DNA from: Paenibacillus durus ATCC 35681
GTDB taxonomy: Bacteria; Bacillota; Bacilli; Paenibacillales; Paenibacillaceae
DNA: 64,000 nucleotides
Reading direction: 5' to 3'
NCBI RefSeq assembly: GCF_000993825.1
Contig: NZ_CP011114.1
Span: 992,001-1,056,000 of the forward strand
The notes beneath the pieces were generated by a model. It was not told the DNA's origin and did not search any database. It saw only the letters and a program-made list of their open reading frames with translations. A program made the translations under genes and the position numbers. Positions within the stretch are counted from its first letter, which is position 1, and every line of letters starts with the position of its first letter. Positions 63,398 to 64,000 of the stretch are shown in pieces.

Positions 63398-64000
63398 ATG
63401 GCAGCTCCTAATCGGGAGAGAAAGAGAAATGGGCGTAAAGAACGGTTAAAATTAGGTCAGACGGGCAGCAGCGAATCCGTACGGCACCGGACGGAGTTAG
63501 CGAAGACAGACTTGAAAGAATGGCTGCAGAGAACCTTGCGGCAATTAAAAAAAGTAAATCCCGCCAAATCGGTCGGGGTAAAGCTGTTTCTGATTTTTTT
63601 ATCGTCCATCGTCGTCGTGGTGCTGGGTCTGGGACTGATGTCTTATACCAAGGCCAGAGAGACCATTAAGGATAACGTATCCGAAGCCAACCGCCAGACG
63701 ATTATTCAAAATGCCGAGAAGCTTGATATTATTTTGAACCAGTATGAGACGCTCGCGTTGCAGGTGTTCTTCGATCCGCAAATTCAGGAGCGGCTTACCA
63801 CTATTGAAAACGCTTCATCTAATTATGAGCAGTTTGTGGCCAATGATGATATCGGCAAAAAGCTAAGCAACCAGACGACCTCGGACTCCAATATTGTAAG
63901 CTTTTCCCTGATTCCGGAGAATGAAAAACTGCAGATTATCTCAAGCGGAAATCGCGATCTGGTGAAGAACGACATACGGGCAGCGGACTGGTATAAGAAA
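63398..64000 (+). CDS. Methyl-accepting chemotaxis protein, N-terminal part (cut by window edge)
   Basis: 201 codons are open to the right edge. ATG 63398 follows AGGCAGGTG. A positively charged cytoplasmic N-terminus of about 65 residues precedes a membrane helix (VKLFLIFLSSIVVVVLGLGL, about residues 62-81). An extracytoplasmic sensor domain begins after it (YTKARETIKDNVSEANRQTI, then helices and 'SNIVSFSLIPENEKLQIIS'), with the look of a double-Cache/PAS-like receptor. This layout is typical of Paenibacillus chemoreceptors; the HAMP and signalling domains would lie outside the window, so a sensor kinase remains possible. Confidence 0.75.
   Translation, partial: MAAPNRERKRNGRKERLKLGQTGSSESVRHRTELAKTDLKEWLQRTLRQLKKVNPAKSVGVKLFLIFLSSIVVVVLGLGLMSYTKARETIKDNVSEANRQTIIQNAEKLDIILNQYETLALQVFFDPQIQERLTTIENASSNYEQFVANDDIGKKLSNQTTSDSNIVSFSLIPENEKLQIISSGNRDLVKNDIRAADWYKK

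Noticed and set aside
1..64000. CRISPR arrays
   Set aside because: No regularly spaced short repeats seen; repeats present are the Rhs, terminator and tRNA-derived ones.

Overview
The window looks like a chromosome segment of a Paenibacillus-type, spore-forming Bacillota. The evidence is GGAGG-type ribosome sites with frequent GTG/TTG starts, an S-layer-homology (SLH) anchored enzyme, a T-box upstream of alaS, the alaS-ireB-ruvX-DUF1292-mltG-U32 housekeeping block in the usual Bacillota order, a GerW-type sporulation protein, and a TnrA-type nitrogen box. About 85% can be assigned to genes. No CRISPR array, rRNA or integrase was seen.

Left end (1-3.6 kb): a polymorphic-toxin graveyard. Several modules, two of them Rhs C-terminal fragments with SUKH or Imm50 immunity genes, are each closed by a near-identical hairpin terminator (four copies). 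One LHH-nuclease toxin is frameshifted. The other lost its toxin and is joined to an IS3-family remnant. Then follow a GntR-ABC operon (3.6-5.7 kb) with a promoter/operator overlap, a 1434-residue SLH-anchored double nucleotidase (6-10.3 kb), an anmK remnant, an MFS exporter and a nitroreductase (10.5-13 kb). Next come a VanZ-like protein and a row of three decayed genes (14.6-16.1 kb), a secreted protein, an allantoinase/allantoin-permease pair with a perfect TnrA box (17.6-20.5 kb), and a double-length P-type ATPase with four small satellite proteins (20.8-26.9 kb).

Centre (27-45.5 kb): a hybrid NRPS-PKS cluster. A 39-codon secreted propeptide gene, missing from normal annotation by size, overlaps the 3' end of a short Rap/AloR-like helical-repeat gene. 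The pair is divergent from the first megasynthase gene, which has its own consensus promoter. Domains are: protein A, ACP-ACP-C-ACP-A(Ser?)-C-SDR; an MFS exporter; protein B, FAAL-ACP-KS-AT-KR-ACP-KS-degenerate AT; and a membrane-anchored nitroreductase-like enzyme. I infer that protein B acts first: it activates and extends a fatty acid, then hands it to the N-terminal ACPs of protein A across a split module. Protein A adds an amino acid, probably serine. There is no thioesterase.

Right (45.5-64 kb): a 7.5 kb segment (lipoprotein, GerW, decayed ArsR regulator, sugar ABC operon, HxlR regulator, an unknown protein) lies between an intact tRNA-Pro(CGG) and a 125-bp copy of its 3' half plus downstream flank. 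A third, more diverged tRNA 3'-half remnant lies at 13.2 kb and ends at the same anticodon-loop base. This suggests one or two old tRNA-targeted insertions, which may include the biosynthetic cluster. Beyond the tRNA come an atypical SDR, a structured intergenic element, the T-box and alaS, a hairpin-rich gap, ireB-ruvX-yrzB-yrzB2, mltG, two U32 proteins and the start of a chemotaxis receptor.
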